Below, one piece after another: positions 1 to 7,999 of a stretch of 49,398 nucleotides of DNA. A model generated the notes under the pieces. It saw nothing but the letters and a program-made list of their open reading frames with translations. It ran no database searches and was not told where the DNA came from. The stretch comes from Collinsella sp. GTDB lineage: Bacteria; Actinomycetota; Coriobacteriia; Coriobacteriales; Coriobacteriaceae. A program made the translations under genes and the position numbers. The stretch lies in contig DXLU01000036.1 of the NCBI GenBank assembly GCA_019414565.1, positions 1-49,398 of the forward strand. The letters are read 5' to 3'. Every line of letters begins with the position of its first letter. Position 1 is the first letter of the stretch.

Positions 1-55
1 GGACGCCGCCCTCTCAAGGCGGAGATCACCAGTTCGAATCTGGTACGGGCTACCA
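1..55 (+). tRNA. tRNA-Glu (anticodon CTC), 5' end cut by window edge
   Basis: Only the 3' part is present. An anticodon stem CCGCC/GGCGG encloses the 7-base loop CTCTCAA, which gives anticodon CTC (reads GAG). A 5-base variable loop follows, then a T arm with stem ACCAG/CTGGT and loop TTCGAAT, the 3' acceptor strand ACGGGCT, discriminator A and an encoded CCA ending at 55. The anticodon arm closely resembles E. coli tRNA-Glu, which supports Glu identity. The D arm and 5' acceptor strand lie outside the window. Confidence 0.9.
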
Positions 56-65
56 TGAATCTGAG

Positions 66-97
66 ACCCGGACTTCCCACGGAAGCCCGGGTTTTTT
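66..97 (+). terminator. Rho-independent terminator of the tRNA transcript
   Basis: A GC-rich hairpin (arms about 66-77 and 81-92, loop CAC) is followed directly by a run of six T. It lies 11 bases after the tRNA CCA end. Confidence 0.9.
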
Positions 98-145
98 ATT
101 TCCGAGCAAACCATCTGCAATTCCCATTTGGCCCATAGCTTTACG

Positions 146-173
146 TTCTGCTTGTGGCCCTTGCGGGTACAAT
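146..173 (+). promoter_or_regulatory. Possible promoter of the flippase-like gene
   Basis: A good -10-like hexamer TACAAT lies at 168-173, about 33 bases before the ATG at 207. A weak -35-like TTCTGC lies at 146-151 with a 16-base spacer. The -10 box is convincing; the -35 box is not. Confidence 0.3.
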
Positions 174-206
174 ATGCAAGATATTTGGACGGTCAGAAGG
201 AGCCTC

Positions 207-1511
207 ATGACGGAGTCCTCTCAGCATACATCTAAGCCCCAGGTCGAGGTTGAGGCCTCGGGCGGCGATGACAACAAGGGTGCACGCCGCGGTGCCATTT
301 TTATCGGCGTCGTGCTGGTTGGCTATATCGTTTATCTGATTGTGACCGGTCAGATGGGACAGTTCTGGGCTGCCATGTCGAGCGTTCAGGCGCCGTGGCT
401 CGTTGCTGCATGCTTTTGCATGTTCCTGTACCTGTTCTTTGGCATCGTCGCCTATGCGATCGCCGTCTGGCTCGATCCCAATTCGCCCGTCGGCATTCGC
501 GACCTGATCTCGGTCGAGGCGAGCGGTATCTTCTTTGGCAACCTGACGCCCATGATGATGGGCTCTACGCCCGCCCAGATCTACCGCCTGACCAAGGCAG
601 GCCAAAATGTCGGCGAGGCCGGTGCCACGCAGTTCACGCGCTTTATCGTGTATCAGTTTGGCCTCGTTGCCTGGGGCGCCATTCTGCTGCTTGCCCGAAT
701 GCCGTTTTTCGCCGAGCGCTATGGCGACATGACGCTGCTGTGCGTCTTTAGCTTTGGCGGTCACTGTTGCATTCTGCTTGGCATCTTTGCCGTCGCGCTC
801 ATGCCCAAGACCGTCACGCGCGTCGCGCACTGCATCATCAATTGGCTCGAGCGAATGGGCGTCTCGGCCACCAAGATTGAGGGCTGGCGTACGTTTGTCG
901 ACGGCGAAATCTACTCTTTCTCCGAGAAGTTCAAGCTTTCAGCCGGCCACTTTTCGTCCATGCTGCTCACGGTGGTCATCACCATGTTGCAGCTCGCGTT
1001 TTTCTACCTCGTGCCGTATTTCCTGATGCTTGCCTTTGGCCACCACGAAGTCGACTTTTTCTCGGTCATGGCCGCGAGCGCCTTTGTTCAGCTCCTGAGC
1101 TCTGCTGTTCCCCTGCCCGGTGGCACCGGCGGTGCCGAGGGTGGCTTCGCGCTGTTCCTGGGTCATTTCTTTGGGTCGGCGTCGACCGCCGGTTATCTGC
1201 TGTGGCGCCTCATTACGTTTATCGCGCCGACGATTTTGGCCGCGCCCCTGCTGGGTCTTAAGAGCGCTCACAACGAGAGTATCCACTCACGCTGGGATCG
1301 CGCGATGCGCAAGCTCGGACGATCGCCTCAGACGTCCTCTAAGCCTGCAAAGCCCCATCCTGTGAATGCGGTTACCGTGGATCCCAATCAGCATGCTCAG
1401 AAGGCTTCTGGGGCCGCCAAACCCTCGCATAAGGCCTATGTGCGCCAGACAGGTGACGGCATTCGTGTGTCCCCGGCTGCTTTGAACAAAAAGAAGCTCC
1501 CTAAGGCGTAA
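207..1511 (+). CDS. Flippase-like integral membrane protein (LPG synthase TM / UPF0104 family)
   Basis: A 434-residue polytopic membrane protein with about eight hydrophobic segments, resembling the membrane half of MprF-type lysylphosphatidylglycerol synthases (UPF0104). The core carries family-like Gly/Pro-rich loops such as GNLTPMMMGSTPAQ near residue 115 and PLPGGTGGAEGGF near residue 305. There is no C-terminal aminoacyl-transferase domain, so it is a stand-alone membrane unit. Relatives are annotated as putative lipid flippases, but the substrate here is unknown. The last ~70 residues are a basic, cytoplasm-like tail. I chose the ATG at 207 because AGAAGGAG lies 5 bases upstream; an in-frame ATG at 174 lacks a ribosome site. 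The TetR-family gene follows after 118 bases. Confidence 0.8.
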   Translation: MTESSQHTSKPQVEVEASGGDDNKGARRGAIFIGVVLVGYIVYLIVTGQMGQFWAAMSSVQAPWLVAACFCMFLYLFFGIVAYAIAVWLDPNSPVGIRDLISVEASGIFFGNLTPMMMGSTPAQIYRLTKAGQNVGEAGATQFTRFIVYQFGLVAWGAILLLARMPFFAERYGDMTLLCVFSFGGHCCILLGIFAVALMPKTVTRVAHCIINWLERMGVSATKIEGWRTFVDGEIYSFSEKFKLSAGHFSSMLLTVVITMLQLAFFYLVPYFLMLAFGHHEVDFFSVMAASAFVQLLSSAVPLPGGTGGAEGGFALFLGHFFGSASTAGYLLWRLITFIAPTILAAPLLGLKSAHNESIHSRWDRAMRKLGRSPQTSSKPAKPHPVNAVTVDPNQHAQKASGAAKPSHKAYVRQTGDGIRVSPAALNKKKLPKA

Positions 1512-1629
1512 CAGTTGGTCGTGCGTTCTTCATGTTGCCGGGCTTTTTTGTGCCGGATGGGGGATAATCCTCTTACGTAGATTAACTCTCATCTGTTGAT
1601 GAATGCTCACATTCCGAAGGGACACGTCC

Positions 1630-2241
1630 ATGGACACCAGCAAACCGCGCCTCGACCGCCGCATCGTTCGCAGCCGCAATGCCATCCTTTCTGCGTTTGA
1701 GCGCCTGCTGATGGATAAACCGCTTGCCGATATTACCGTGAGTGCCATCGCGCGTGAGGCAAATGTCGATCGCAAGACCTTCTACGTGCACTTTGGCACG
1801 GTCGACGGCCTGCTCGATGCCATCGCCGCCGATGTGGTCGAGATGATCGTCGACTCGGTCGAAAAGACGCTTTCCACTATGGGCAGTGACCCCAACGAGC
1901 GCGCCCTTGGAGCGGCGGCTACCTTCTTTAAGACCATCAACGAGGCACTTTGCAATAACCTCGTGCTCAATCGCCAGCTGATTGAAAACATCCCGCTCGA
2001 CGATTTTATGACGCGTTTGCGCGTGCCGCTCGAGCATGAGATTGCCGAGCGCGATCTGCTGCCCCAAGGTCTCAAGGACGAGATGTTCGACTACTATCTG
2101 GCGTTTTTGCTGTCGGGTATTATCGGAATCTATCGCACATGGGCGCTGTCTGACGGCTCGGTTCCTATCGAGCGCGTCTCGGAGGTCGCCAACGACCTGA
2201 CTCTCAATGGCCTATCGAGTCTGGAATCTCGCTTGGATTAG
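1630..2241 (+). CDS. TetR/AcrR family transcriptional regulator
   Basis: A 203-residue one-component regulator. The N-terminal ~60 residues form a TetR-type helix-turn-helix: a first helix around RIVRSRNAILSAFERLL, then ITVSAIAREANVDRKTFYVHF, in which the family-typical FY.HF is clear. The C-terminal ~140 residues are a helical ligand/dimer domain resembling the TetR C-terminal domains of dihydroxyacetone-kinase-type regulators; the effector is unknown. Start: GAAGGGA sits 8 bases before the ATG at 1630, so this was preferred to an ATG at 1603. The stop is only two bases from a transposase fossil, so its original downstream neighbour has probably been replaced. The target may be its own gene or the membrane protein upstream (inference). 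Confidence 0.85.
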   Translation: MDTSKPRLDRRIVRSRNAILSAFERLLMDKPLADITVSAIAREANVDRKTFYVHFGTVDGLLDAIAADVVEMIVDSVEKTLSTMGSDPNERALGAAATFFKTINEALCNNLVLNRQLIENIPLDDFMTRLRVPLEHEIAERDLLPQGLKDEMFDYYLAFLLSGIIGIYRTWALSDGSVPIERVSEVANDLTLNGLSSLESRLD

Positions 2242-2243
2242 GC

Positions 2244-2336
2244 CTAATTGGGCTCGTCGGCGTGGAAATTCCTGTTTACGAGGTTCTCCGGCGCCTTGTA
2301 GACCTCGCCGGCGTAGGAGCTGTAGCCTGAGGATCC
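2244..2336 (-). pseudogene. Remnant of an IS3-family transposase (OrfB)
   Basis: The reverse strand reads 30 codons, from GSSGYSSYAGEVYKAPENL through NRNFHADEPN, before a TAG. This resembles the segment just before the DDE integrase core of IS3-family OrfB proteins (pattern YSSY.GE..KAP.NLV.RDFHA..PN.LWLTDITEF). The match is from memory of the family. No start codon and no catalytic core remain, and a stop precedes the fragment. It lies exactly at the junction between the TetR gene and the cobalamin-associated block. Confidence 0.7.
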
Positions 2337-2401
2337 TTAAAAGAAAGTCCAGTTTATCCTTTCCGCCCCAATTGGGAATCCTCCGATGCGCCTTCGCACG
2401 C

Positions 2402-3670
2402 TCACATGACCTCGATACCATGCGAGCGTGCGAACTCGACGAGCTCTGCGTTGCGGGCGTTTATGGTGCCGAAGGCGGCGGGGCACACAATAAGGCGCGC
2501 GCAGTGGACGAGGAGCTCTTTGGCGCGGGCTATGGTTTTATCCCCGATCGGCTCGAAGGCGCGCTCGGCCACGCATTCCGCTGCCAGGTCGCGCGCGAGC
2601 TCGCAGTCGATGTCCCCTTCGTGCAGAACGCCCGCGTAGAACGCCTTGCCCTGCCGGACGAGCTGGCGAAACACAGCCGACCCCGTACCTGCGCCGGCGA
2701 TGACGAACGTGTTCGCATCGCCGTGCGGGCGCCCAATTTCCACGCTGCCGAAGCGCTCGTTGAAGGTGCCATGCTGAAGGCCGTAGAGCTCGCCAATCGT
2801 CTCGCGCGTGAATATGTCCTCGGGTGCGCCGGCGCGGAAGACCCGGCCGTCCTTCACGCAAATCACCTTGTCGGCGCTTTTCTGCGCGAGCTCGAGTTCG
2901 TGGATGGACATGATGACAGCCACATTCCGCGATTTCGCAAGGTGGCGAAGTATTCGCAGCAGGTCGATCTGGTAGCGGATATCGAGATACGATGTGGGCT
3001 CGTCGAGCACGAGCACACGCGGATCCTGCGCGATGGCGCGTGCGAGCATGACGCGCTGGCGTTGCCCGTCGCTTATCTGCATGAAGTCGCGCTCGGCGAG
3101 CTTTTCCACATGTGCGGTTTTCATGGCCTCGTCGACCCGACTATGGTCGTCAGGCGAGAGTGTTCCCATTCGCCCGGTGTAGGGATGCCTTCCCGCCTCT
3201 ACGATATCGCGGCAGGTGAGGAGTTCGGTCCGGGGGCGATCTGTCAGCATAACGGCAAGGTTCCTTGCGAACTCCGCCGTCTTCCATCGGGAAATCTCCC
3301 GCCCGTCGAGCTCGACCGCGCCGGCAAGCGGTGCCAGATGGCGTGTGATGGTTTTCAAGATGGTCGACTTGCCCGAGCCGTTCGGCCCGATGAGCGCCAC
3401 GACGTCGCCCGCGCGAACCTCCAGATCGACGCCTTCGACTACGACCTTCTTGTCGTAGCCCGCCGACAGGTCGCTTATGCGGAAAAGCGGCGCTCCGTCA
3501 GCCTGCGTTTCGACCGGGGTTTCGAGGTTCGACTCCGCTCGAAGGAGGCGTTCCGCGCGCAGTTCCGCACGAGCCGAAAGTGCCTTCTGGCGCTTTCGTG
3601 CGAGCTCAGGACTGGCCAAGCATGGAATGTTCCCTCCGAGCGTTTTGGTCCGCGGCACGAATTCCCCCAT
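2402..3670 (-). CDS. ABC transporter ATP-binding protein, cobalamin/iron-complex type (BtuD/FecE-like) with C-terminal extension
   Basis: A 422-residue ATPase that would power a BtuCD/FecCD-type importer at the inner face of the membrane. A ~60-residue N-terminal extension precedes the nucleotide-binding domain (about 62-300). Walker A is GPNGSGKST near residue 95, the signature is the non-canonical ISDGQRQRV instead of LSGGQ, Walker B is VLVLDEPTSYLD, and the H-loop is MSIHE. Residues ~305-422 are an extra alpha/beta domain (GAGTGSAVFRQL, then AGVLHEGDIDCELA) that ordinary FecE proteins lack. The gene abuts the permease gene with no spacing and is last in the riboswitch-led operon. Cobalamin or a cobalt complex is the likeliest cargo by context; an iron chelate is possible. 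Confidence 0.85.
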   Translation of the reverse strand: MGEFVPRTKTLGGNIPCLASPELARKRQKALSARAELRAERLLRAESNLETPVETQADGAPLFRISDLSAGYDKKVVVEGVDLEVRAGDVVALIGPNGSGKSTILKTITRHLAPLAGAVELDGREISRWKTAEFARNLAVMLTDRPRTELLTCRDIVEAGRHPYTGRMGTLSPDDHSRVDEAMKTAHVEKLAERDFMQISDGQRQRVMLARAIAQDPRVLVLDEPTSYLDIRYQIDLLRILRHLAKSRNVAVIMSIHELELAQKSADKVICVKDGRVFRAGAPEDIFTRETIGELYGLQHGTFNERFGSVEIGRPHGDANTFVIAGAGTGSAVFRQLVRQGKAFYAGVLHEGDIDCELARDLAAECVAERAFEPIGDKTIARAKELLVHCARLIVCPAAFGTINARNAELVEFARSHGIEVM

Positions 3671-4711
3671 CTACCTCACCCGCTTCTTCAACATGAGTGC
3701 AATAACCACCGGCGCGCCGAAGATGGCGGTGACGGCGCTGATGGAAAGCTCGACGGGGGAGAACAGCGTGCGCGCGATCAAATCGCAGCCCGCGCAGAAG
3801 ATGGCGCCTCCCAAGAAGCACGCAGGAATCACGCGGATAGGCTTCGACGACTTCAGCGCCGACTTAACGAGATGCGGAACCGCGATGCCTACGAACGACA
3901 CCGGACCAGCGAACGCGGTCACGCAGGCGGAGAGCATGCTCGCTAGAAGGACGAGCACCACGCGGAAGCGTTCGACGTTCACGCCGACGCTTTTCGCGTA
4001 GGCTTCTCCCAGTTGGAAGGCGGAAAGGGGCTTCGATATCGCGAATACGCATGCGCTCACGGTAATCACCACGACCGCGATGACCGCGATGTCGTCCCAG
4101 CTCGAACCCGAGAAGCTACCCAAAGACCAGTTGTGCAGGTTCACGATGGACTGGTCGTCGGCGAAGGCGATGAGGAAGTTCGTCGCCGCCGAGCAGATGT
4201 ATCCCACCATGACGCCCGCCACGATGAGCATGGCCATGGAACTTATGCGCCGTGCGATGAGGAGCACGAAGCCGATGGTGATAAGCGAGCCCAGAAACGC
4301 TGCGGCCACCATGGCCGGCGAGGACATGGCCTGGTTCGCGCCCAGAAGTACGATCATCGTAAGCGCGACGACGAACTTTGCGCCCGAGGAGACGCCCAAG
4401 ATGAACGGGTCGGCGATGGGGTTGTTGAAAAACGTCTGCAGCAGGAACCCGGAAAGCGAAAGTGCCCCGCCGAGAAGCACGGCTGAAAGCACGCGCGGCA
4501 GGCGAATATCCCAGATGACCTGGCTTTCCATGGAATTGGCCGCGCCGCCCGAAAGGATGCCGGGGATGTGGTCTGCGGGCACGAGCACGCTCCCGATGCA
4601 CAGGTTAGCCCCGACGAGCACGATGAGGGCAACAGCGAGCAGCGCCGTCACGACGCGACACCGCGCGGCGCGCCCCGATTCGTCGTATGCCATGGAAAGT
4701 CGGCTTCTCAT
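3671..4711 (-). CDS. FecCD/BtuC-family ABC importer permease
   Basis: A 346-residue permease with about ten hydrophobic segments. Family features include IRLPRVLSAVLLGGALSLSG near residue 70, GVSSGAKF near residue 105 and FVGIAVPHLVK near residue 275, the ATPase-coupling region. The family imports vitamin B12, haem and siderophores. GAGGAAG lies upstream of the ATG at 4711. The binding-protein gene ends 4 bases upstream and the ATPase follows immediately. Length is normal for the family. Confidence 0.9.
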   Translation of the reverse strand: MRSRLSMAYDESGRAARCRVVTALLAVALIVLVGANLCIGSVLVPADHIPGILSGGAANSMESQVIWDIRLPRVLSAVLLGGALSLSGFLLQTFFNNPIADPFILGVSSGAKFVVALTMIVLLGANQAMSSPAMVAAAFLGSLITIGFVLLIARRISSMAMLIVAGVMVGYICSAATNFLIAFADDQSIVNLHNWSLGSFSGSSWDDIAVIAVVVITVSACVFAISKPLSAFQLGEAYAKSVGVNVERFRVVLVLLASMLSACVTAFAGPVSFVGIAVPHLVKSALKSSKPIRVIPACFLGGAIFCAGCDLIARTLFSPVELSISAVTAIFGAPVVIALMLKKRVR

Positions 4712-4715
4712 GGTG

Positions 4716-6287
4716 CTAGCCGAGCTTCCTCAGATAATGGAAGTCGCTCGTGTCATCGCCGGTGAACGCCCCGTGCAGCTCGTCGATAATGTCGGCGGTA
4801 GAAGTCATCTGCTGGTACATGTCGGCGCTTGTGACCCAGACGTTGCCGTTCTTCACGGCTTTGAACTGCGACAATAGCGCGTTTTTGCCTACGAAGTCGT
4901 TCAAGGTGGCAACCGATTCGTCGATGGTGCCGTTGTAGACGATGATGTCGGCATCCTTCGCTGTCGCGTAGAAGCGCTCCATTTCGAGCGTTACTGACGA
5001 ACCTGACGTCGACGCCGTCTGCGCGTCATCGAGCGCGTAGCTGCCGCCTGCAAGCTCGATCATCTGCGCCACGTAGTCGCCCGCCCGCCGCGTGACGGCG
5101 GCCCCGTTCGAGTTAATGTAGAAATACGCCACGGTTTTACCTGACGACGCGAGCCCCGACGTTTGCTCGACGCGGGCCTTCTGCTCGTTGAACAGGTGCG
5201 TGGCCTCGTCTTCCTTGTCGAACAGGACGCCGAAAAGCTTAATCCACTCGACGCGCCCGAGTGCTTTGGGCTCGCTCGACGACTGTTCGGTGAGCACGAC
5301 GAGCCCGAGCTTCTGCAGCTTTTCCTTCACATCGGGCGTGTGGTTGATCATGGTGTTCTCGATGGCGAGCGTGCAGCCCGAGGCCGATATTCGCTCGTAG
5401 TCGGGCGCGCTGTACTTGCCGCCGTAGGCGATCGCCCCACTTCCGAGCGCGCTTTTGAAGCCCGCGACCGAGCAATCGTCGGCTTTCGTGCCCGACATTA
5501 AGATATTGTCGTTCGCATCGAGCGCGTCGACCAGGCACATCGTCGCCGACGACACGAGGTACACCTTGTCGGCGGGGCGCCTTATGACCGCGATGTCGGA
5601 GCTTAACCCATCAGGTACCTTCGCATCTTGCGGCACCACGAGGAAGCGCTCCCCGTTCGAAACGCAGATAAGCCGCAGGCCGCCTTCGAACTCGTCGACA
5701 GTGAAGTGCTCGGCGTATTCAAGCTGAAGCGCTCCCGTCGGCTCCCAGCCGCAGCCCAAATCGGCGTTGTGGAAGTCGGCCGCGGCGCTTGAAGCCGTTC
5801 CCGCAGGGGAGCCGCCGCTTGCATCGTCGCCCGATTTCTCCTTCATGGTGGATGAGTCGAAGTGGAGCGTGTAGTCGATGGTGTGCGGCGTCGACATGGC
5901 GACGGTCTCGGCCGACACGGCGATGTCCTCGTCGAGCGTGACGGGTATCTCGAACGTGGAGTTGCCGCCGTCGTTTACGGGCGTGTAGTCCACGCCGTCG
6001 ACGGTCATCTTGTCGTAGTTCGAACTCGACCAGGTGATGGTCGCGGTGTAGGTGTCGCCATCCTTCACAATTGTGGTGGGTGAGGCGATGCTTGCGCGCC
6101 CTGACCCGCCGGAAAGCGAGACGCTCGCCGTGTATTCCTGAGAGCCCGCCGTGCCACCGGTCGCGTTCGGGCTCGCACTGCACCCCGCGAAGGGAAGCGC
6201 GAGCAGGGCGACGAGAACGCAGGCGATCGCGCGCGCCGCGATGCTGTGGAGCTTCCTGTTTTCCCCCTTGGGAAGAATCGACCGCAT
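4716..6287 (-). CDS. Substrate-binding lipoprotein of the importer (BtuF/FepB-like) with extra N-terminal beta domain
   Basis: A 523-residue lipoprotein. A signal peptide ends in the lipobox LPFAGC (Cys36). Residues ~45-150 form an extra beta-rich domain (SLSGGSGRASI..., then TWSSSNYDKMTVDG and MSTPHTIDYTLHFDSS). Residues ~170-523 are a class III periplasmic binding fold with the usual two lobes: RRPADKVYLVSSATMCLVDA, later VVLTEQSSSEP, then YFYINSNGAAVTR and DIIVYNGTID. It is longer than a plain BtuF (~270-300) because of the extra domain. It follows a small lipoprotein gene by 4 bases. It should capture the ligand outside the membrane for the 3671-4711 permease. The ribosome site before the ATG is weak, so translational coupling is likely. 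Confidence 0.82.
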   Translation of the reverse strand: MRSILPKGENRKLHSIAARAIACVLVALLALPFAGCSASPNATGGTAGSQEYTASVSLSGGSGRASIASPTTIVKDGDTYTATITWSSSNYDKMTVDGVDYTPVNDGGNSTFEIPVTLDEDIAVSAETVAMSTPHTIDYTLHFDSSTMKEKSGDDASGGSPAGTASSAAADFHNADLGCGWEPTGALQLEYAEHFTVDEFEGGLRLICVSNGERFLVVPQDAKVPDGLSSDIAVIRRPADKVYLVSSATMCLVDALDANDNILMSGTKADDCSVAGFKSALGSGAIAYGGKYSAPDYERISASGCTLAIENTMINHTPDVKEKLQKLGLVVLTEQSSSEPKALGRVEWIKLFGVLFDKEDEATHLFNEQKARVEQTSGLASSGKTVAYFYINSNGAAVTRRAGDYVAQMIELAGGSYALDDAQTASTSGSSVTLEMERFYATAKDADIIVYNGTIDESVATLNDFVGKNALLSQFKAVKNGNVWVTSADMYQQMTSTADIIDELHGAFTGDDTSDFHYLRKLG

Positions 6288-6291
6288 GGCG

Positions 6292-6825
6292 TTACTTCAG
6301 TGCGTCGGCGCGCAGATCGACGCCGGCGGATTCGAACACAAGTGTGCGGTCGTACCACTGCTCTTTTCTAATACTCCACGCGGCACAGGCGGTGTCCTCG
6401 TCGAGCGCATCAACGGGCACGTCGTAGGTGTACTTGCCTTCCGCGTTTTCCACATAGGGGATGAAGTCGGCCTCGCTCGCGGCGGCAGCCTCGTCGCCCG
6501 TGCCCATGAAGAGCTTGCCGTAGCCCGTGCCGGAAAGCGTCATCACGCAGTGCATGGAGCCGTTTTCCACGATGAGCTGGGCGTCCACGATCCTGAACAT
6601 GTTCGAGCTGGAATCTACGGTGATTGGATAGGTGCCGTCGGCCACCTTGTCGGCGGTGATGGGGGCAGCGCTTGCGCCCGCGGGCGCATCGGCCGCCTGT
6701 TCGGTCTTTTCCTGGGAATCGGCATCGCTTGCCTTTGCGCTGTCGATTGAATTTCCGGCGCAGCCGGCGAGCGAGAACGCGCAAAGCGCCGCCGACAGGG
6801 CGAAGACGAGGGTTTTCTTCAACAT
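6292..6825 (-). CDS. Small lipoprotein of the riboswitch-controlled cobalt/tetrapyrrole uptake operon, function unknown
   Basis: A 177-residue protein starting MLKKTLVFALSAAL with lipobox LAGC. AAAGGAA about 10 bases upstream supports the ATG at 6825 over a longer in-frame start. After a Ser/Ala/Asp-rich linker there is one beta-rich domain with GTYPITVDSSSNMFRIV, then MTLSGTGYGKLFMGTG, and near the end KEQWYDRTLVF. As I recall, similar proteins occur next to iron/cobalamin ABC importers in clostridia, but I know no assigned biochemical function. It lies between cbiK and the binding-protein gene, so a surface accessory or ligand-capture role is a reasonable inference. The Met-, Tyr- and Trp-containing motifs could contact a tetrapyrrole, but nothing in the sequence proves this. 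Confidence 0.75.
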   Translation of the reverse strand: MLKKTLVFALSAALCAFSLAGCAGNSIDSAKASDADSQEKTEQAADAPAGASAAPITADKVADGTYPITVDSSSNMFRIVDAQLIVENGSMHCVMTLSGTGYGKLFMGTGDEAAAASEADFIPYVENAEGKYTYDVPVDALDEDTACAAWSIRKEQWYDRTLVFESAGVDLRADALK

Positions 6826-6850
6826 GGAGGGGGTTCCTTTCAATCGCTTC

Positions 6851-6936
6851 GACCGCCCGTGCCGTGCGGTGGGCGGTCGGGATGCGAATGCAACGGGCAT
6901 GCGTCGTCAGTCGGGGAAAGGCGCATGCCCGTTGCA
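6851..6936 (-). other. Two intercistronic hairpins between cbiK and the small lipoprotein gene
   Basis: The first inverted repeat has 8-base arms GACCGCCC/GGGCGGTC at 6851-6858 and 6871-6878. The second has 15-base arms at 6889-6903 and 6922-6936 that are perfect complements. Neither is followed by a T-run on the minus strand, so mRNA stabilisation or differential expression is more likely than termination. This 146-base space is the only real gap inside the operon. Confidence 0.6.
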
Positions 6937-6971
6937 CGGGGACGCGACCGGCGCCCCCGTGCGCGGCGAGT

Positions 6972-7898
6972 TTACAGCTTGGCGATGGCGTCGTCCACGT
7001 GCGAGACGTAGATGTCGTCGACCGCGACGTTCTGTCCCAGACCCTGGAGCAGGCACGTCACTTCGAAGCCGGCAGCCACGAACTTCGCAGCCCAGCTGTC
7101 GGGGTCGGTCTCGTCTGCCATGTCGTTGTTCGCGTGGTCGCCCGCGACCACCATGAACGGCGCGAGCACGGCCTTCTTGTAGCCTGCGGCGCTCGCGGCG
7201 GCGATAACATCCTCGCAGGTCGGTTCAGCCTCGACGGTGCCGACGAAGAACTGCGTCAAACCCTCGTTCTTGAACACTTCCTGCATCTTGGCATAGTCGG
7301 CGTTGGAATCGGCTTCGGTGCCGTGGCCCATGAGGCACAGCGCCGTCTCGCCGTCGTCGAAGGACGCCATGTTCTCCTTAATGGCTGCGGCCACCTTTTT
7401 GTAGTCGTCGTCGGAGGTGAGCAGCGGGTCGCCGAGCGAGATCTTGTCGAACTTGTCGGCGTACTTGTCGAGCTCGTCTTTCACGTCGGCGTATTCCAGG
7501 CCAGCCATGAGATGCGTCGGCTGCACGACGATTTCCTTCACGCCGTCTTCCACGCAGCGGTCAAGCGCCTCGGTCATGTTGTCGATCGTGATGCCGTCGC
7601 GCTTCTTCAGCTTGTCGATGATGATCTGCGCGGTGAAGGCGCGGCGGATGTCGTAGTCCTGCCAGTACTTCTCGCGGATAGCGTCTTCGATGGCGCCGAT
7701 GGTGATGTGGCGCGAGTCGTTGTAGCTCGTGCCGAAGCTCGTGACGAGGATGACCGGCTTCGCGGCCTTCTCCTTTTCACTAGATTTCTCGGAACTCGCG
7801 GAGGTGTTGGAGCAGCCCGCGAGCGCGACTCCGGCGAGCGCGACGGCTCCGGTTGCTGCGGCGCCCATGAAGCCGCGGCGTGACATCTGGTCGGACAT
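6972..7898 (-). CDS. cbiK: Exported sirohydrochlorin cobaltochelatase, CbiK type (Tat signal plus lipobox)
   Basis: A 308-residue chelatase; the family inserts Co(II) into sirohydrochlorin (or factor II), the first committed anaerobic B12 step. The N-terminus MSDQMSRRGFMGAA is a twin-arginine signal, and the lipobox LAGC places the mature N-terminus at Cys29. The mature protein is a complete CbiK fold of about 265 residues. The three metal-region histidines expected from the family are visible: PTHLMAG (His129), MGHGT (His192) and VAGDHANNDM (His255). Start: AAAGGA upstream of the ATG at 7898; a longer reading from 7985 would put 29 odd residues before the signal. It is first in the operon behind a cobalamin riboswitch. 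Typical CbiK is cytosolic, so export is unusual; a periplasmic homologue is known in Desulfovibrio. Confidence 0.88.
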   Translation of the reverse strand: MSDQMSRRGFMGAAATGAVALAGVALAGCSNTSASSEKSSEKEKAAKPVILVTSFGTSYNDSRHITIGAIEDAIREKYWQDYDIRRAFTAQIIIDKLKKRDGITIDNMTEALDRCVEDGVKEIVVQPTHLMAGLEYADVKDELDKYADKFDKISLGDPLLTSDDDYKKVAAAIKENMASFDDGETALCLMGHGTEADSNADYAKMQEVFKNEGLTQFFVGTVEAEPTCEDVIAAASAAGYKKAVLAPFMVVAGDHANNDMADETDPDSWAAKFVAAGFEVTCLLQGLGQNVAVDDIYVSHVDDAIAKL

Positions 7899-7999
7899 GG
7901 TTTTTCCTTTCCTCGGTTTGCCGGTCCCCCGGCGACAGTTGCTTGTCGGCACAAGCGAAAGAAAAGCGCACCCCTCGGGGTTCACAAGGAGCTAACGCC

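Noticed and set aside
1..55. tRNA-Glu 3' end as the attachment site of the cobalamin block
   Set aside because: The block starts more than 2 kb away, and I see no repeat of the tRNA 3' end at the other edge and no integrase gene.
2207..3946. 579-codon open frame on the plus strand opposite the importer ATPase
   Set aside because: Antisense shadow: the minus-strand gene has intact Walker motifs and operon context, while this frame shows no family motif.
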